64,000 nt of DNA from contig NZ_VJYI01000008.1 of the NCBI RefSeq assembly GCF_008065375.1, positions 372,001 through 436,000 of the forward strand, in the 5' to 3' direction. Below, piece by piece: positions 18,628 through 27,401 of the stretch. Source of the stretch: Nonomuraea sp. SYSU D8015 (GTDB lineage Bacteria; Actinomycetota; Actinomycetes; Streptosporangiales; Streptosporangiaceae). The notes under the pieces are model-generated. The model did not search any database, had not been told where the DNA came from, and saw only the letters and a list, made by a program, of their open reading frames with translations. Every line of letters starts with the position of its first letter. Position 1 is the first letter of the stretch. Made by a program: the position numbers and the translations under genes.

Positions 18628-20158
18628 TCGTCTCGGCGGTCAGCACCGGATAGAGCCACCAGAAGTTGATCAGCACGATGAGCGCGAACGCCCCCACCGC
18701 CGCGGCCCCGGCCGCCCGGCGCGTGGGGGGAGCGCTCTCCCGGCCCAGGATCAGCCCCGCCACGAGCACGACCGCCAGCACCATGAACGGCACCACGGGG
18801 ATCATGTAGAACAGGTACATCGTGCGGTTGTCGGCGATGGCGTAGTAGAACCACGGCAGCCAGCCGGCCGCGACCGTGAGCAGCACGGCCCCGGCCCGCC
18901 AGTCGCGCGACGACACGTACCACGCGATGAGGCCGAGCAGGGCCAGCACGGCGCCGTACCAGAGGGCCGGGGTGCCGACGCCGAGCACGGCCTGGGAGCA
19001 CTTGTCGGCCCCGCACGCCGACGGCGGCAGGTTCGACGGGTAGTGGAACGAGACGGGGCGCAGCAGCAGCGGCCACGACCAGGGCTCGGACATGTAGGGG
19101 TGGTAGTCGTCCAGGCCGCTGTGGTAGCCGAGCACCTGCTTCTGGTACTCGAACCACGACCGCACCGAGTCGACCACGAAGAACAGCGGCCCTGACGAGG
19201 TGGCCTGCGCCCAGTTGCGCCCCCATCCCCCGGCGGTGGCGAACCAGCCCGACCAGCTCGCCATGAACACCGCGGCGGGCACGAGCGCCATCGCGGCCAC
19301 CCCGCCGGGCACGTCGTACGACAGCGCCCCCCGGTACGGCTCCCGCAGCCCCAGCGCCCGCCTGGCCCCCATGTCCCACATCACGGTGAGCACCGCGAAC
19401 GCGAGGAGGAAGAAGATCCCCGACCACTTGACCGCGCAGGCCGCCCCCAGGCAGGCCCCGGCGGCCAGCCGCCAAGGCCGCAGCCCGAGCCGCGGGCCCA
19501 GCTCGGTGACGGGCGCGCTCTCGTACCAGTCGACCAGCCGGCTGCGTGCCCAGTCCCGGTCGGCCACCAGGCAGGCGAACCCGGCCAGCACCCAGAACAT
19601 CAGGAAGATGTCCAGCAGCGCCGTCCGCGACAGCACCAGGTGCAGCCCGTCGAGCGCCAGCAGCAGCCCGGCGAGGCAGCCGAGCAGCGTGGAGCGGGTC
19701 ATCCTGCGCGCCACCCGGGCCAGGATCAGGATGGAGAGCGTGCCGGCGAGGGCGGCGGCGAAGCGCCAGCCGAAGGGGTTCATGCCGAACAGCTGCTCGC
19801 CGACGGCGATCATCCACTTGCCCAGCGGGGGGTGCGCCACGAAGGAGGCGCAGTCGGCGGGCTCGGGGCACTGTTTGAAGATGTCCAGGTTGCCGGTGAT
19901 GAGGCGCCGGTCGGCGACGGGGTTCTTGGCATCGCCCAGGGTGACCCGCTCGACACCGTACTTGAGCAGCGAGTACGCGTCCTTGATGTAGTAGGTCTCG
20001 TCGAAGACCACGGCCCTGGGCTCGCCGAGCCGGACGAAACGCAGCACGCCGCCGAAGATCACGACGAGGAGCGGCCCGATCCAGCCCAGCAGGGCGGATC
20101 CCTGGATCGGCGGGACCAATCGCCGCGGCGAAACCCCCCAGTTCCTCACGATGCGCAC
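18563..20158 (-). CDS. pmt: Protein O-mannosyltransferase (GT39)
   Basis: 531-residue polytopic enzyme of the bacterial Pmt family, which moves mannose from polyprenyl-phosphate mannose to Ser/Thr of exported proteins. The family first-loop motif AVVFDETYYIKDAYS holds the catalytic Asp-Glu pair near residue 55, and HPPLGKWMI follows near 110. About ten membrane helices are visible. The GTG start (20158) shares one base with the rsmI stop (TAGTG), so it is translationally coupled to rsmI. It is about two-thirds identical by eye to a second copy at 21085-22716. Confidence 0.92.
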   Translation of the reverse strand: MRIVRNWGVSPRRLVPPIQGSALLGWIGPLLVVIFGGVLRFVRLGEPRAVVFDETYYIKDAYSLLKYGVERVTLGDAKNPVADRRLITGNLDIFKQCPEPADCASFVAHPPLGKWMIAVGEQLFGMNPFGWRFAAALAGTLSILILARVARRMTRSTLLGCLAGLLLALDGLHLVLSRTALLDIFLMFWVLAGFACLVADRDWARSRLVDWYESAPVTELGPRLGLRPWRLAAGACLGAACAVKWSGIFFLLAFAVLTVMWDMGARRALGLREPYRGALSYDVPGGVAAMALVPAAVFMASWSGWFATAGGWGRNWAQATSSGPLFFVVDSVRSWFEYQKQVLGYHSGLDDYHPYMSEPWSWPLLLRPVSFHYPSNLPPSACGADKCSQAVLGVGTPALWYGAVLALLGLIAWYVSSRDWRAGAVLLTVAAGWLPWFYYAIADNRTMYLFYMIPVVPFMVLAVVLVAGLILGRESAPPTRRAAGAAAVGAFALIVLINFWWLYPVLTAETITQAEWWARMLMRSWVTAAPK

Positions 20159-20997
20159 TATAGGCGCTTGTGAACTAGCTCATACAGCTCTCGCTTGGGG
20201 ACGCCCGCCTCCTTGGCCACCTCGGCGATGGCCAGCTTGCGCTGGGAGCCCTCCGCGACCCTGCGGTCCACCTCGGCGACCAGCCCCTCCATGTCCTGCT
20301 CGCCCGCGCCGGGCACGTGGCCGGCGACCACGACCGTGATCTCGCCCTTGACGCCCGCGGCCGCCCACTCGGCCAGCTCGCCGAGCCCGCCGCGGCGCAC
20401 CTCCTCGTACGTCTTGGTCAGCTCGCGGCACACCGCGGCCGGCCGGTCGGGGCCGAACGCCTCGGCCATGGCCTCCAGCGAGCTCGCCAGCCGGTGCGGC
20501 GACTCGAAGAAGACCATCGTGCGCTCCTCGGCCGCCAGCGCGGCCAGGCGGCGGGCCCGGTCGCCGGGCTTGCGCGGCGGGAACCCCTCGAAGCAGAACC
20601 GGTCGCTGGCCAGCCCCGACACGGCCAGGGCGGTGGTGACGGCGCTCGGCCCCGGCAGGGCGGTGACCGTGATGCCCGCGTCGACCGCGAGGCGGGTCAG
20701 GCGGTAGCCGGGGTCGGAGACGCCCGGCATGCCGGCGTCCGTGATGACCACGACCGTGCGGCCCTCCTTGAGCGTCTCCAGGAGCTCCTCGGCCCGGGCC
20801 GCCTCGTTCTGGTCGTAGTAGGACACCACCCGGCCCGCGATCTCGACGCCCAGGTCGGCCGCGAGCCTGCGCAGCCGCCTGGTGTCCTCGGCGGCCACGA
20901 CGTCGGCGCTCGCGAGCACCTCCCGCAGCCGCGGCGAGACGTCGCCCGCCTGGCCGATAGGGGCTCCTGCCAGCACCAACCTGCCGTCTCCAGTCAC
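20158..20997 (-). CDS. rsmI: 16S rRNA (cytidine1402-2'-O) methyltransferase
   Basis: Tetrapyrrole-methylase-fold enzyme of about 279 residues. It shows LVLAGAPIGQAGDVSPR at the N-terminus, the AAEDTRRLRRL motif near residue 36, TDAGMPGVSDPG near 85, and the GFPPRKPGDR motif near 140. RsmI methylates C1402 in the decoding centre. The GTG at 20997 (VTGDGRLVLAG) matches family starts; an in-frame ATG at 21018 adds seven residues. Its stop overlaps the pmt start. Confidence 0.93.
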   Translation of the reverse strand: MTGDGRLVLAGAPIGQAGDVSPRLREVLASADVVAAEDTRRLRRLAADLGVEIAGRVVSYYDQNEAARAEELLETLKEGRTVVVITDAGMPGVSDPGYRLTRLAVDAGITVTALPGPSAVTTALAVSGLASDRFCFEGFPPRKPGDRARRLAALAAEERTMVFFESPHRLASSLEAMAEAFGPDRPAAVCRELTKTYEEVRRGGLGELAEWAAAGVKGEITVVVAGHVPGAGEQDMEGLVAEVDRRVAEGSQRKLAIAEVAKEAGVPKRELYELVHKRL

Positions 20998-21084
20998 CTG
21001 ACCATTGTGGCAGGGCATCCCAATTGCACCGTCTTTCTCCGTTCCCTACGTACCTCTTACGCCCGAGCCCCGTACGATGTCCGA

Positions 21085-22716
21085 ATGGCGGTGACCGATT
21101 CCCCGTACCAGGCCTACGACAAGTCGGAGGTCGGCGAGAGCCTTCCTCAGACTCGGTCCGTGCGCGATCGGGTCATACCTCCCATGCGCGGCAGCGTGTT
21201 GTGGGGGTGGGTCGGCCCGCTGCTGGTCACTCTGTTCGGCGGGATCCTGCGTTTCCTCAACCTCGGCCATCCCAGGGCCGTGGTGTTCGACGAGACGTAC
21301 TACATGAAAGACGCGTTCTCGCTGATCACGTGGGGCGTCGAGCGAGTGACGATCAAGGACGCGGACAAGGCGATCCTGGCCGACAACCTCAACATCTGGG
21401 AGAAGTGCACGCAGGAGACGCTCGACAAGTGCGCCTCCTACGTGGTGCACCCGCCGCTGGGCAAGTGGATGATCGGCGTCGGCGAGTGGATGTTCGGGCT
21501 CAACCCGTTCGGCTGGCGCTTCGCCGCGGCCGTGATCGGCACGCTGTCCATCCTCGTCCTGGCCCGGGTGGCGCGCAGGATGACGCGCTCGACGCTGCTC
21601 GGCTGCTTCGCCGGGCTGCTGCTGGCGCTCGACGGCCTCCACTACGTGCTGTCGCGGACGGCGCTGCTGGACATCTTCCTGATGTTCTGGGTGCTGGCGG
21701 CGTTCGCTTGCCTGGTGGTCGACCGGGATCAGGCGCGGGAGCGGCTGGTCGCCTGGTACGAGACGTCGCCGGTGTCGCCGTACGGGCCGGCGCTGGGGAT
21801 CAGGTGGTGGCGCATCGGCGCCGGCGTGTGCCTGGCCCTGGCGATGTCGGTCAAGTGGTCGGGGCTGTTCTTCGCGGTGGCGTTCGCGGCCATGTCGCTG
21901 ATGTGGGACTTCGGGGCGCGGCGGGCGCTGGGGTTGCGACATCCGTACGCGGGGGCGTTCAGCAAGGACGTGCCGCAGGGGCTCGCGGCGTTCACGATCG
22001 TACCGTTCGTCGCCTACATGTTGACCTGGATCGGCTGGTTCGCGACGAGCACCGGCTACGGGCGCAACTGGGATCAGGCCACCTCGTCCGGGCCGTTCTT
22101 CTTCCTCTTCGACTCGATGCGGTCGTGGGTCAAGTACCAATGGCAGGTCTTCACCTTCCACAGCGGCCTGGAGACCTCGCATCCCTACATGTCGGAGCCG
22201 TGGCAGTGGCCGCTGCTGCTGCGTCCCGTCGCCTTCTACTACGAGGGCAGACAGAACACCTGCGGCGTCAAGGACTGCTCGGAGGCGGTGCTCGGCGTCG
22301 GCACGCCGGTGATCTGGTTCGGCGCGGTGGCCGCGCTGGTGGCGCTGATCGCCTACTACGTCTCCTCCCGCGACTGGCGGGCCGGGGCCGTGCTGCTGGC
22401 GTACGCGATGGGGTGGCTACCGTGGTTCTACTTCGCCTTCGCCGACAACCGCACGATGTTCCTGTTCTACGCCATCCCGATGGTGCCGTTCATGGTGCTG
22501 GCCATCACGTTGTGCGCGGGGCTGCTGATCGGGCCGTCCAGGCCCACGGCCACGGGGGCCATGCCGCTGCGGCGTACGATCGGGGCGGCGGTCGTCGGCG
22601 CCTTCGCTCTGCTAGCGTTGATCAACTTCTGGTGGTTGCACCCGATCCTGTCCGGCGAGTTGATCCCGTACACCGAGTGGAAGGCCCGCATGTTGTTTGA
22701 AAAACGATGGATCTGA
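21085..22716 (+). CDS. Second protein O-mannosyltransferase (GT39) paralogue
   Basis: 543 residues, same architecture as the neighbouring pmt: VLWGWVGPLLVTLFGG, AVVFDETYYMKDAFS, VVHPPLGKWMIGVGEW, and the shared stretch RVARRMTRSTLLGC. It differs most at the N-terminus and the last 60 residues. It is divergent from rsmI with about 87 bases between starts. The pair looks like a lineage-level duplication around rsmI; the two enzymes may differ in acceptor choice or form a heteromer as in yeast, which is inference. No catalytic residue seems lost. Confidence 0.9.
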   Translation: MAVTDSPYQAYDKSEVGESLPQTRSVRDRVIPPMRGSVLWGWVGPLLVTLFGGILRFLNLGHPRAVVFDETYYMKDAFSLITWGVERVTIKDADKAILADNLNIWEKCTQETLDKCASYVVHPPLGKWMIGVGEWMFGLNPFGWRFAAAVIGTLSILVLARVARRMTRSTLLGCFAGLLLALDGLHYVLSRTALLDIFLMFWVLAAFACLVVDRDQARERLVAWYETSPVSPYGPALGIRWWRIGAGVCLALAMSVKWSGLFFAVAFAAMSLMWDFGARRALGLRHPYAGAFSKDVPQGLAAFTIVPFVAYMLTWIGWFATSTGYGRNWDQATSSGPFFFLFDSMRSWVKYQWQVFTFHSGLETSHPYMSEPWQWPLLLRPVAFYYEGRQNTCGVKDCSEAVLGVGTPVIWFGAVAALVALIAYYVSSRDWRAGAVLLAYAMGWLPWFYFAFADNRTMFLFYAIPMVPFMVLAITLCAGLLIGPSRPTATGAMPLRRTIGAAVVGAFALLALINFWWLHPILSGELIPYTEWKARMLFEKRWI

Positions 22717-22829
22717 CCCGGTTACAGCCTGCTCATTAGTGCTTTCTTAGGGTAGTCACTGTGCAAGACCCAATGTGGACCGGATTCGGTCATCGTCAGG
22801 CCAGGGGTCGATACGGCAAACTTCGAGGC

Positions 22830-24032
22830 ATGAGTGCACCGGATGTCACCGCCCTTCTCGCCGAGTTGGAGCGCTCTCACCCGGACCTGGCCGACGACGC
22901 CAGGACCGCAGTCGAATGGTTGACGGGTGGGGAACCCCTGGAGACGGTGACCCAGCTCGATGTCTGCGAGTTCCTCTGGTACACGTTGCCGCTCAAGGTG
23001 GGCGGCGACCACGAGCGACTGGCACGCTCGCTCGGACGACTCCTCCAGCTGGGCGGACTGGACCGGTACGCCGCCCTGTGCGTGTCCCCCACGACCGTGC
23101 AGATCCTGCGCACCTACGCCCTGGAGGGCGAGGACGCCGGCACCAACGCCTACCAGCAGGCGCTCGAGGCCACGGGCGTGCTCCCGCCCGACGTGCCGGA
23201 ACTCCAGTGGAGCATGATCATGGGACCGGAGGAGCTGGGCGCGCACCTCGCCTGCTCCGCGGCTCTGGAGCTGGCCATCGTCTCCGGCGAGAAGGTCGAC
23301 CGGGCCTCGCTGACCCGCCGCTGGCTCACCGAGCCGCGGGCCGAGCTGGGCGGCGACAGCTGGCTCAACCGGGTGCACGGCGAGCGGCTCAACCGCTGGG
23401 TGCTGGGGCGGGGCCCGGCGAGGAGGGAGCTGGCGCAGCCGTTCGAGGTGCGCCTGCACGCGCCCGTCACGCCGCAGCCCCTGCCCGCCCTGCGCGGGCT
23501 GCTCTCCCTGGCCGACAAGGAGGGCACGCTGCCGCTGCGGCTGGCGCCCTCGCCCGAGGCGCTCAGGCTGCGCGAGCTTGCCGAGCGGGAGCTGGGCGCG
23601 ATCAGCCGCGACGGCGCGCGGCTGGCCATCACCGACTACGGCAGGCGGCTGCTGAATTCGCCCGACGACATGTGGGCGGCGGTCACCAGGCTGCTGCTGG
23701 CCAAGGGCGAGCACGAGTTCGAGGTGTCGGCCAGGGAGGCCGCGCTCATGCTGCTCGCCGACGGCACGCTGATGTCGCCCGCCCACCTGCGTGAGCGGGT
23801 CGCGGAGGTGGTCGGGGGCGAGGGCTGGCATCCGGCCACGAGCGTGCAGGACGTCGCCCGCCCGGTGGCGGACCTGGTCGCCCAGCTGACGGCGCTGGGG
23901 CTGGCGTTCAGCGACGAGCTGGCGGTGCGGATGGACCGGCCGGGGCAGCTCGCGGCCCTGGCGGCGCTGCGGGCCCACGCCCTGCGCCCCAGGAAATACG
24001 TCAGCTCGGGCCGGCCCACTGGCTCCGGCTGA
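22830..24032 (+). CDS. Conserved hypothetical protein
   Basis: 400-residue soluble, acidic, helix-rich protein that I do not recognise. It has no signal peptide, membrane segment or known catalytic motif. Leu/Ala/Arg-rich helices dominate, with a distinctive LWYTLPLKVGGDHERLARSL near residue 50. The ATG at 22830 is a guess; an in-frame ATG at 22761 would add 23 residues. Codon use is typical for the window, so it is very likely real. It follows pmt on the same strand with a 113-base gap. Confidence 0.6.
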   Translation: MSAPDVTALLAELERSHPDLADDARTAVEWLTGGEPLETVTQLDVCEFLWYTLPLKVGGDHERLARSLGRLLQLGGLDRYAALCVSPTTVQILRTYALEGEDAGTNAYQQALEATGVLPPDVPELQWSMIMGPEELGAHLACSAALELAIVSGEKVDRASLTRRWLTEPRAELGGDSWLNRVHGERLNRWVLGRGPARRELAQPFEVRLHAPVTPQPLPALRGLLSLADKEGTLPLRLAPSPEALRLRELAERELGAISRDGARLAITDYGRRLLNSPDDMWAAVTRLLLAKGEHEFEVSAREAALMLLADGTLMSPAHLRERVAEVVGGEGWHPATSVQDVARPVADLVAQLTALGLAFSDELAVRMDRPGQLAALAALRAHALRPRKYVSSGRPTGSG

Positions 24033-24038
24033 CGCCTC

Positions 24039-24443
24039 TCACCCTCGGGGCACCCGGCCGAGGGCGCGCTTGAAGTCGGGGCATTCCACCAGCGGGTCGT
24101 GCTCGCAGACGGCCGCGTGGCGCAGGCTGTCGCGCAGCCGGGTCAGCTGCGCGACCCGCGCGTCCACCTCGCGCTCCTTGGCCGCCATGCGCTCGCGCAG
24201 CCGCGTGTCCGACGGCCGGGCGCGCAGGACCTGGGCGATCTCGGCGAGCGTGAACCCCGCGTCCCGGGCGCAGGTGATCATCGCCAGCCGGTCCAGCGTC
24301 TCCGGCCGGTACGCCCGCCGCAGCCCGTTGCGTCCCTCGGCCTCGATAAGGCCCTTGCGCTCGTAGAACCGCAGTGCGGACGGCGCGAGCCCGCTCCGCC
24401 TGGCCACCTCGCCGATGTCGAGCAACGTGTCCGCCATGGTCAT
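24039..24443 (-). CDS. MerR-family regulator
   Basis: 134 residues: an N-terminal MerR winged helix (LLDIGEVARRSGLAPSALRFYERKGLI), then a dimerisation coiled coil (about 80-110) and a C-terminal CEHDPLVECPDF tail with two Cys that could bind metal or sense redox. MerR proteins twist an over-long promoter spacer to activate transcription. It is divergent from an MBL-fold hydrolase and a perfect palindrome lies between them, so it probably controls that gene. The inducer is unknown. Confidence 0.85.
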   Translation of the reverse strand: MTMADTLLDIGEVARRSGLAPSALRFYERKGLIEAEGRNGLRRAYRPETLDRLAMITCARDAGFTLAEIAQVLRARPSDTRLRERMAAKEREVDARVAQLTRLRDSLRHAAVCEHDPLVECPDFKRALGRVPRG

Positions 24444-24453
24444 CTGGCCCCCC

Positions 24454-24484
24454 TTGACTTGAACCGCGCTTCAAGTAGCAGCCT
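24454..24484 (+). promoter_or_regulatory. MerR-type promoter with palindromic spacer
   Basis: A -35 TTGACT (24454-24459) is separated by 19 bases from CAGCCT (24479-24484). The spacer contains the perfect palindrome ACTTGAA-CCGCGC-TTCAAGT (24457-24476). A 19-base spacer with a central dyad is the hallmark of MerR-activated promoters. Transcription would begin close to the hydrolase ATG at 24491, giving a leaderless or nearly leaderless mRNA. Confidence 0.8.
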
Positions 24485-24490
24485 AGCCGC

Positions 24491-25282
24491 ATGAAGATTC
24501 ACCACCTCAACGTCGGCTCCATGCGGGAGATCGACTCGCTCGACGACCGCCCGGCCGCACCGGCGGTCTGCCACGCCCTGCTCGTCGAGACCCCGGCGTC
24601 CGGGCTCGTGCTGGTGGAGACCGGTCTCGGCACGGACGACGTGACCCGGCCCGGAGAGCTGCTGGAACGCGAATGGACGGAGCTCGTCCAGCCGGCACTG
24701 ACGCCCGCCGAGACCGCCGTGCGGCAGATCGCGGCGCTCGGCCACGACCCGGCCGACGTACGCCACATCGTGCTCACCCACCTGGACGTCGACCACAGCG
24801 GCGGCCTGCCCGACTTCCCCGACGCCCAGGTGCATGTCATGGAGGCGGAGGTGAAGGCCGCGTTCGCGGAGGCGCCGAACCGCCGCTACCGCCCCGGCCA
24901 CTGGGCGCACGGGCCGCGCTGGGTCACCTATCCCGTCACGGGCACACGCTGGCTGGGCGTGGAGGGGGTGCGGCCGCTGGAGGGCCTGCCCGAGGAGATC
25001 CTGCTCGTGCCGCTGGACGGGCACACGAGGGGGCATGCCGGGGTGGCGGTCCACGACGGCGACCGGTGGCTGCTGCACGCCGGGGACGCGTACTTCTACC
25101 ACGGCGAACTGCTCCGAGAGCCCCGCTCCCACCCGCTGATGGACATCGTGCAGCTCGACTCGCAGGTCGACGCCGAGCGCCGGGTGTCGAGCCAGGAGCG
25201 CCTGCGCTCGCTCGTCCACGATCACGGGGTGACGGTCTTCTCCGCCCACGACCCCTGGGAGCTGGCCGGCTTCCTCCCATAG
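24491..25282 (+). CDS. Metallo-beta-lactamase-fold hydrolase
   Basis: 263 residues. Metal ligands are visible: HLDVDHSGG (HxDxDH form, near residue 95), GHTRGHAGV near 178, HAGDAYF near 197, and a C-terminal SAHDPWE. The DVDHSG form is like AHL-lactonase and glyoxalase II-type MBL proteins, but the substrate cannot be assigned. It is controlled by the divergent MerR protein through the palindromic promoter and is followed by a strong terminator, so it is a one-gene unit. Confidence 0.85.
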   Translation: MKIHHLNVGSMREIDSLDDRPAAPAVCHALLVETPASGLVLVETGLGTDDVTRPGELLEREWTELVQPALTPAETAVRQIAALGHDPADVRHIVLTHLDVDHSGGLPDFPDAQVHVMEAEVKAAFAEAPNRRYRPGHWAHGPRWVTYPVTGTRWLGVEGVRPLEGLPEEILLVPLDGHTRGHAGVAVHDGDRWLLHAGDAYFYHGELLREPRSHPLMDIVQLDSQVDAERRVSSQERLRSLVHDHGVTVFSAHDPWELAGFLP

Positions 25283-25291
25283 AACACACGA

Positions 25292-25322
25292 GAGCGCCCG
25301 CCCTCTGGGAGGGCGGGCGCTC
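25292..25322 (+). terminator. Terminator after the MBL-fold gene
   Basis: Perfect 14-base stem GAGCGCCCGCCCTC / GAGGGCGGGCGCTC with a 3-base loop, nine bases after the stop codon. It is the strongest hairpin noticed in the window. Confidence 0.9.
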
Positions 25323-25565
25323 AACGAGTGCGTACCGGTGTGCAGGTCGCCTCTCGGCGAAAGGCACAACGCGGCTCCAGCCGAACGGTAGTCCGCGAAG
25401 GCAATAGGTGAGGCCCGGGGACACTGGACACACCGGCCACGATGTATGTAACCACACCTCCCCGCGGAACATTCCCCGGCTCGCCGAGCAATTTTCCGGG
25501 GGTACTCCTCCTGGTGACGCGGCGGCGAGGCATTCCTGCCGAGGAGCCGGGCAGTTTCCCGGGAC

Positions 25566-26162
25566 ATGGGTACCAGATCGTGGGTCACGGGCGGCCCGGT
25601 CAACTCGCCCTTCGCCTCGCCCTCCGGGCTGATCGGCCGGCTGGCGGGACGGTTCATGTACTACACCAACCGGCAGGAGGAGGTCCTGCCCGTTCTCGAC
25701 CTGCGACCGGGAGAGAGCGTGCTGGAGGTCGGGTACGGCCCCGGCGCGCTCATCCGGCTGCTCGGCCGCACCGATGCCGGCCGGGTCTGCGGCGTCGATC
25801 CCTCGCCCGACATGCTCAAGCTGGCGGCACGCCGGGCGGGCGGCGCCGACCTGCGGCTGGGCACCGCGTCCGACACCGGCTTCCCCGACGGGAGCTTCGA
25901 CTGCGTGGTCACGGTCAACACCGTGGCGCTCTGGCCGGACCTGATGGACGGCCTGCGGGAGCTGCGCCGCGTCACCCGCGCCGGCGGCCGGGTGGTGATC
26001 GCCTGGCACGGCGGCAGCGCGCGGTCCAGGATCGCGAAGACCCTGCGGCTGCCCGAGGACAAGCTGGCGCGGATCGCGGAAGGGCTGTCGGAGCTGTTCG
26101 ACGAGGTGAAGCGCCACGAGCTGAAGAACCTGACGGTCTTCGCCGCCCGTGACGGATCATGA
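25566..26162 (+). CDS. SAM-dependent methyltransferase
   Basis: 198-residue class I methyltransferase. Motif I is VLEVGYGPGALIRLL near residue 50, acidic motif II is CGVDPSPDML, and the post-I region DCVVTVNTVALW is present. It resembles small UbiE/type-11 methyltransferases; the substrate is unknown. The start at 25566 has a poor ribosome site. The preceding 243 bases after the terminator contain no other gene. The last six bases overlap the convergent sigma factor gene. Confidence 0.78.
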   Translation: MGTRSWVTGGPVNSPFASPSGLIGRLAGRFMYYTNRQEEVLPVLDLRPGESVLEVGYGPGALIRLLGRTDAGRVCGVDPSPDMLKLAARRAGGADLRLGTASDTGFPDGSFDCVVTVNTVALWPDLMDGLRELRRVTRAGGRVVIAWHGGSARSRIAKTLRLPEDKLARIAEGLSELFDEVKRHELKNLTVFAARDGS

Positions 26163-27401
26163 GCCCTTGAGGCGGGCCGCTCTGGCGTGCAGGTAGCGCT
26201 GCTGCGGGAAGCTCATGGCGCGCCTGGCCGCCTCCTCGTACGCCTCCCGCGCCCCCGCGCGGTCGCCGGCCATCTCCAGCAGGTGAGCCCGGACGGCGTG
26301 CATCCGGTGGTCACCGGCGACGCGTTCGTCGGAGCGGAGCAGGTCCAGCCGCTCCAGCCCGGCCTCCGGGCCGCGGGACATGGCCACGGCGACAGCGTGG
26401 TTGAGCGCCACCACCGGGTTGTCCGACATCCGCATGAGCAGCTCGTACAACGCGGTGATCTGCGGCCAGTCGGTCTCCTCCGCGCTCGGCGCCTCGTCGT
26501 GCAGCGCCGCGATGGCGGCCTGCAACTGGTACGGCCCGACGGCTCCCCGGGCCAGCGCTCCGGTGACGAGCGCGACGCCCTCCTCGATCTGCGCGGCGTT
26601 CCAGAGGCTGCGATCCTGCTCGGCCATGGGGACCAGCGCCCCGTCGGGGCCGGTGCGCGCGGGCCGTCGCGCGTCAGTGAGCAGCATGAGCGCGAGCAGC
26701 CCGGCCACCTCGGCGTCGTCCGGCATCAGCCGGTGGACCATGCGGGCCAGCCTGATCGCCTCGGCCGTCAACTCGGCGCGCTGGAGGTCGGGCCCGGACG
26801 TGCTGGAGTACCCCTCGTTGAAGATCAGGTAGAGCACGTGGAGCACGGCGCGGAGCCGTTCGGCGCGCTCGGACTCGCGGGGCGGCCGGAACGGCACGCC
26901 GCTGTCCCTGATGCTCTGCTTGGCCCGGGTGATGCGGCGCGTCATGGTCCCCTCGGGCACCAGGAACGCGCGGGCGATCTCCGCGGTGGTCAGGCCGCCG
27001 ACGGCGCGCAGCGTGAGCGCGATCTGGGACGCCGGCGACAGCGACGGGTGGCAGCACATGAACAGCAGGACGAGCGTGTCGTCCGTCGCGGCGATCGGCT
27101 GGTCGGCGGCGGGCGCGAGCCAGTCGCCCGGCAACGCCCTCGCGGCCACGGCGTCCTCGCGGCGGCGGCGCGCCTGCTCGCTGCGCAGCAGATCGGTCAG
27201 CCGCCGCGCGGCCACCGTGATCAGCCAGGCGCGCGGGTCGTCCGGCACGCCCTCCTCCGGCCACCGCACGGCTGCGGCGACCAGCGCCTCCTGTACGGCG
27301 TCCTCGGCGGTGGCGAAATTCCCGTACCGCCGGACGAGCGCGCCGAGGACCTGCGGCGCCAGCTCGCGCAGCAGGTCCTCTGCCCCGGTGCCGGCGATCA
27401 G
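26157..27401 (-). CDS. ECF42-type RNA polymerase sigma factor
   Basis: About 414 residues: sigma region 2 (LVRRYGNFATAEDAVQEALV, near 15-80), region 4 (SQIALTLRAVGGLTTAEIARAF near 120), then a ~220-residue helical TPR-like extension with FNEGYSSTSG near 185, the hallmark of ECF42. It lies directly downstream of a DGPF/YCII gene, its known partner. The frame has no ATG, GTG or TTG near the expected N-terminus. The best fit is a CTG (27401) overlapping the upstream TGA as CTGA, so translation is probably coupled. ECF42 factors often lack a classical anti-sigma and use the C-terminal extension instead. Confidence 0.85.
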   Translation of the reverse strand: MIAGTGAEDLLRELAPQVLGALVRRYGNFATAEDAVQEALVAAAVRWPEEGVPDDPRAWLITVAARRLTDLLRSEQARRRREDAVAARALPGDWLAPAADQPIAATDDTLVLLFMCCHPSLSPASQIALTLRAVGGLTTAEIARAFLVPEGTMTRRITRAKQSIRDSGVPFRPPRESERAERLRAVLHVLYLIFNEGYSSTSGPDLQRAELTAEAIRLARMVHRLMPDDAEVAGLLALMLLTDARRPARTGPDGALVPMAEQDRSLWNAAQIEEGVALVTGALARGAVGPYQLQAAIAALHDEAPSAEETDWPQITALYELLMRMSDNPVVALNHAVAVAMSRGPEAGLERLDLLRSDERVAGDHRMHAVRAHLLEMAGDRAGAREAYEEAARRAMSFPQQRYLHARAARLKGS

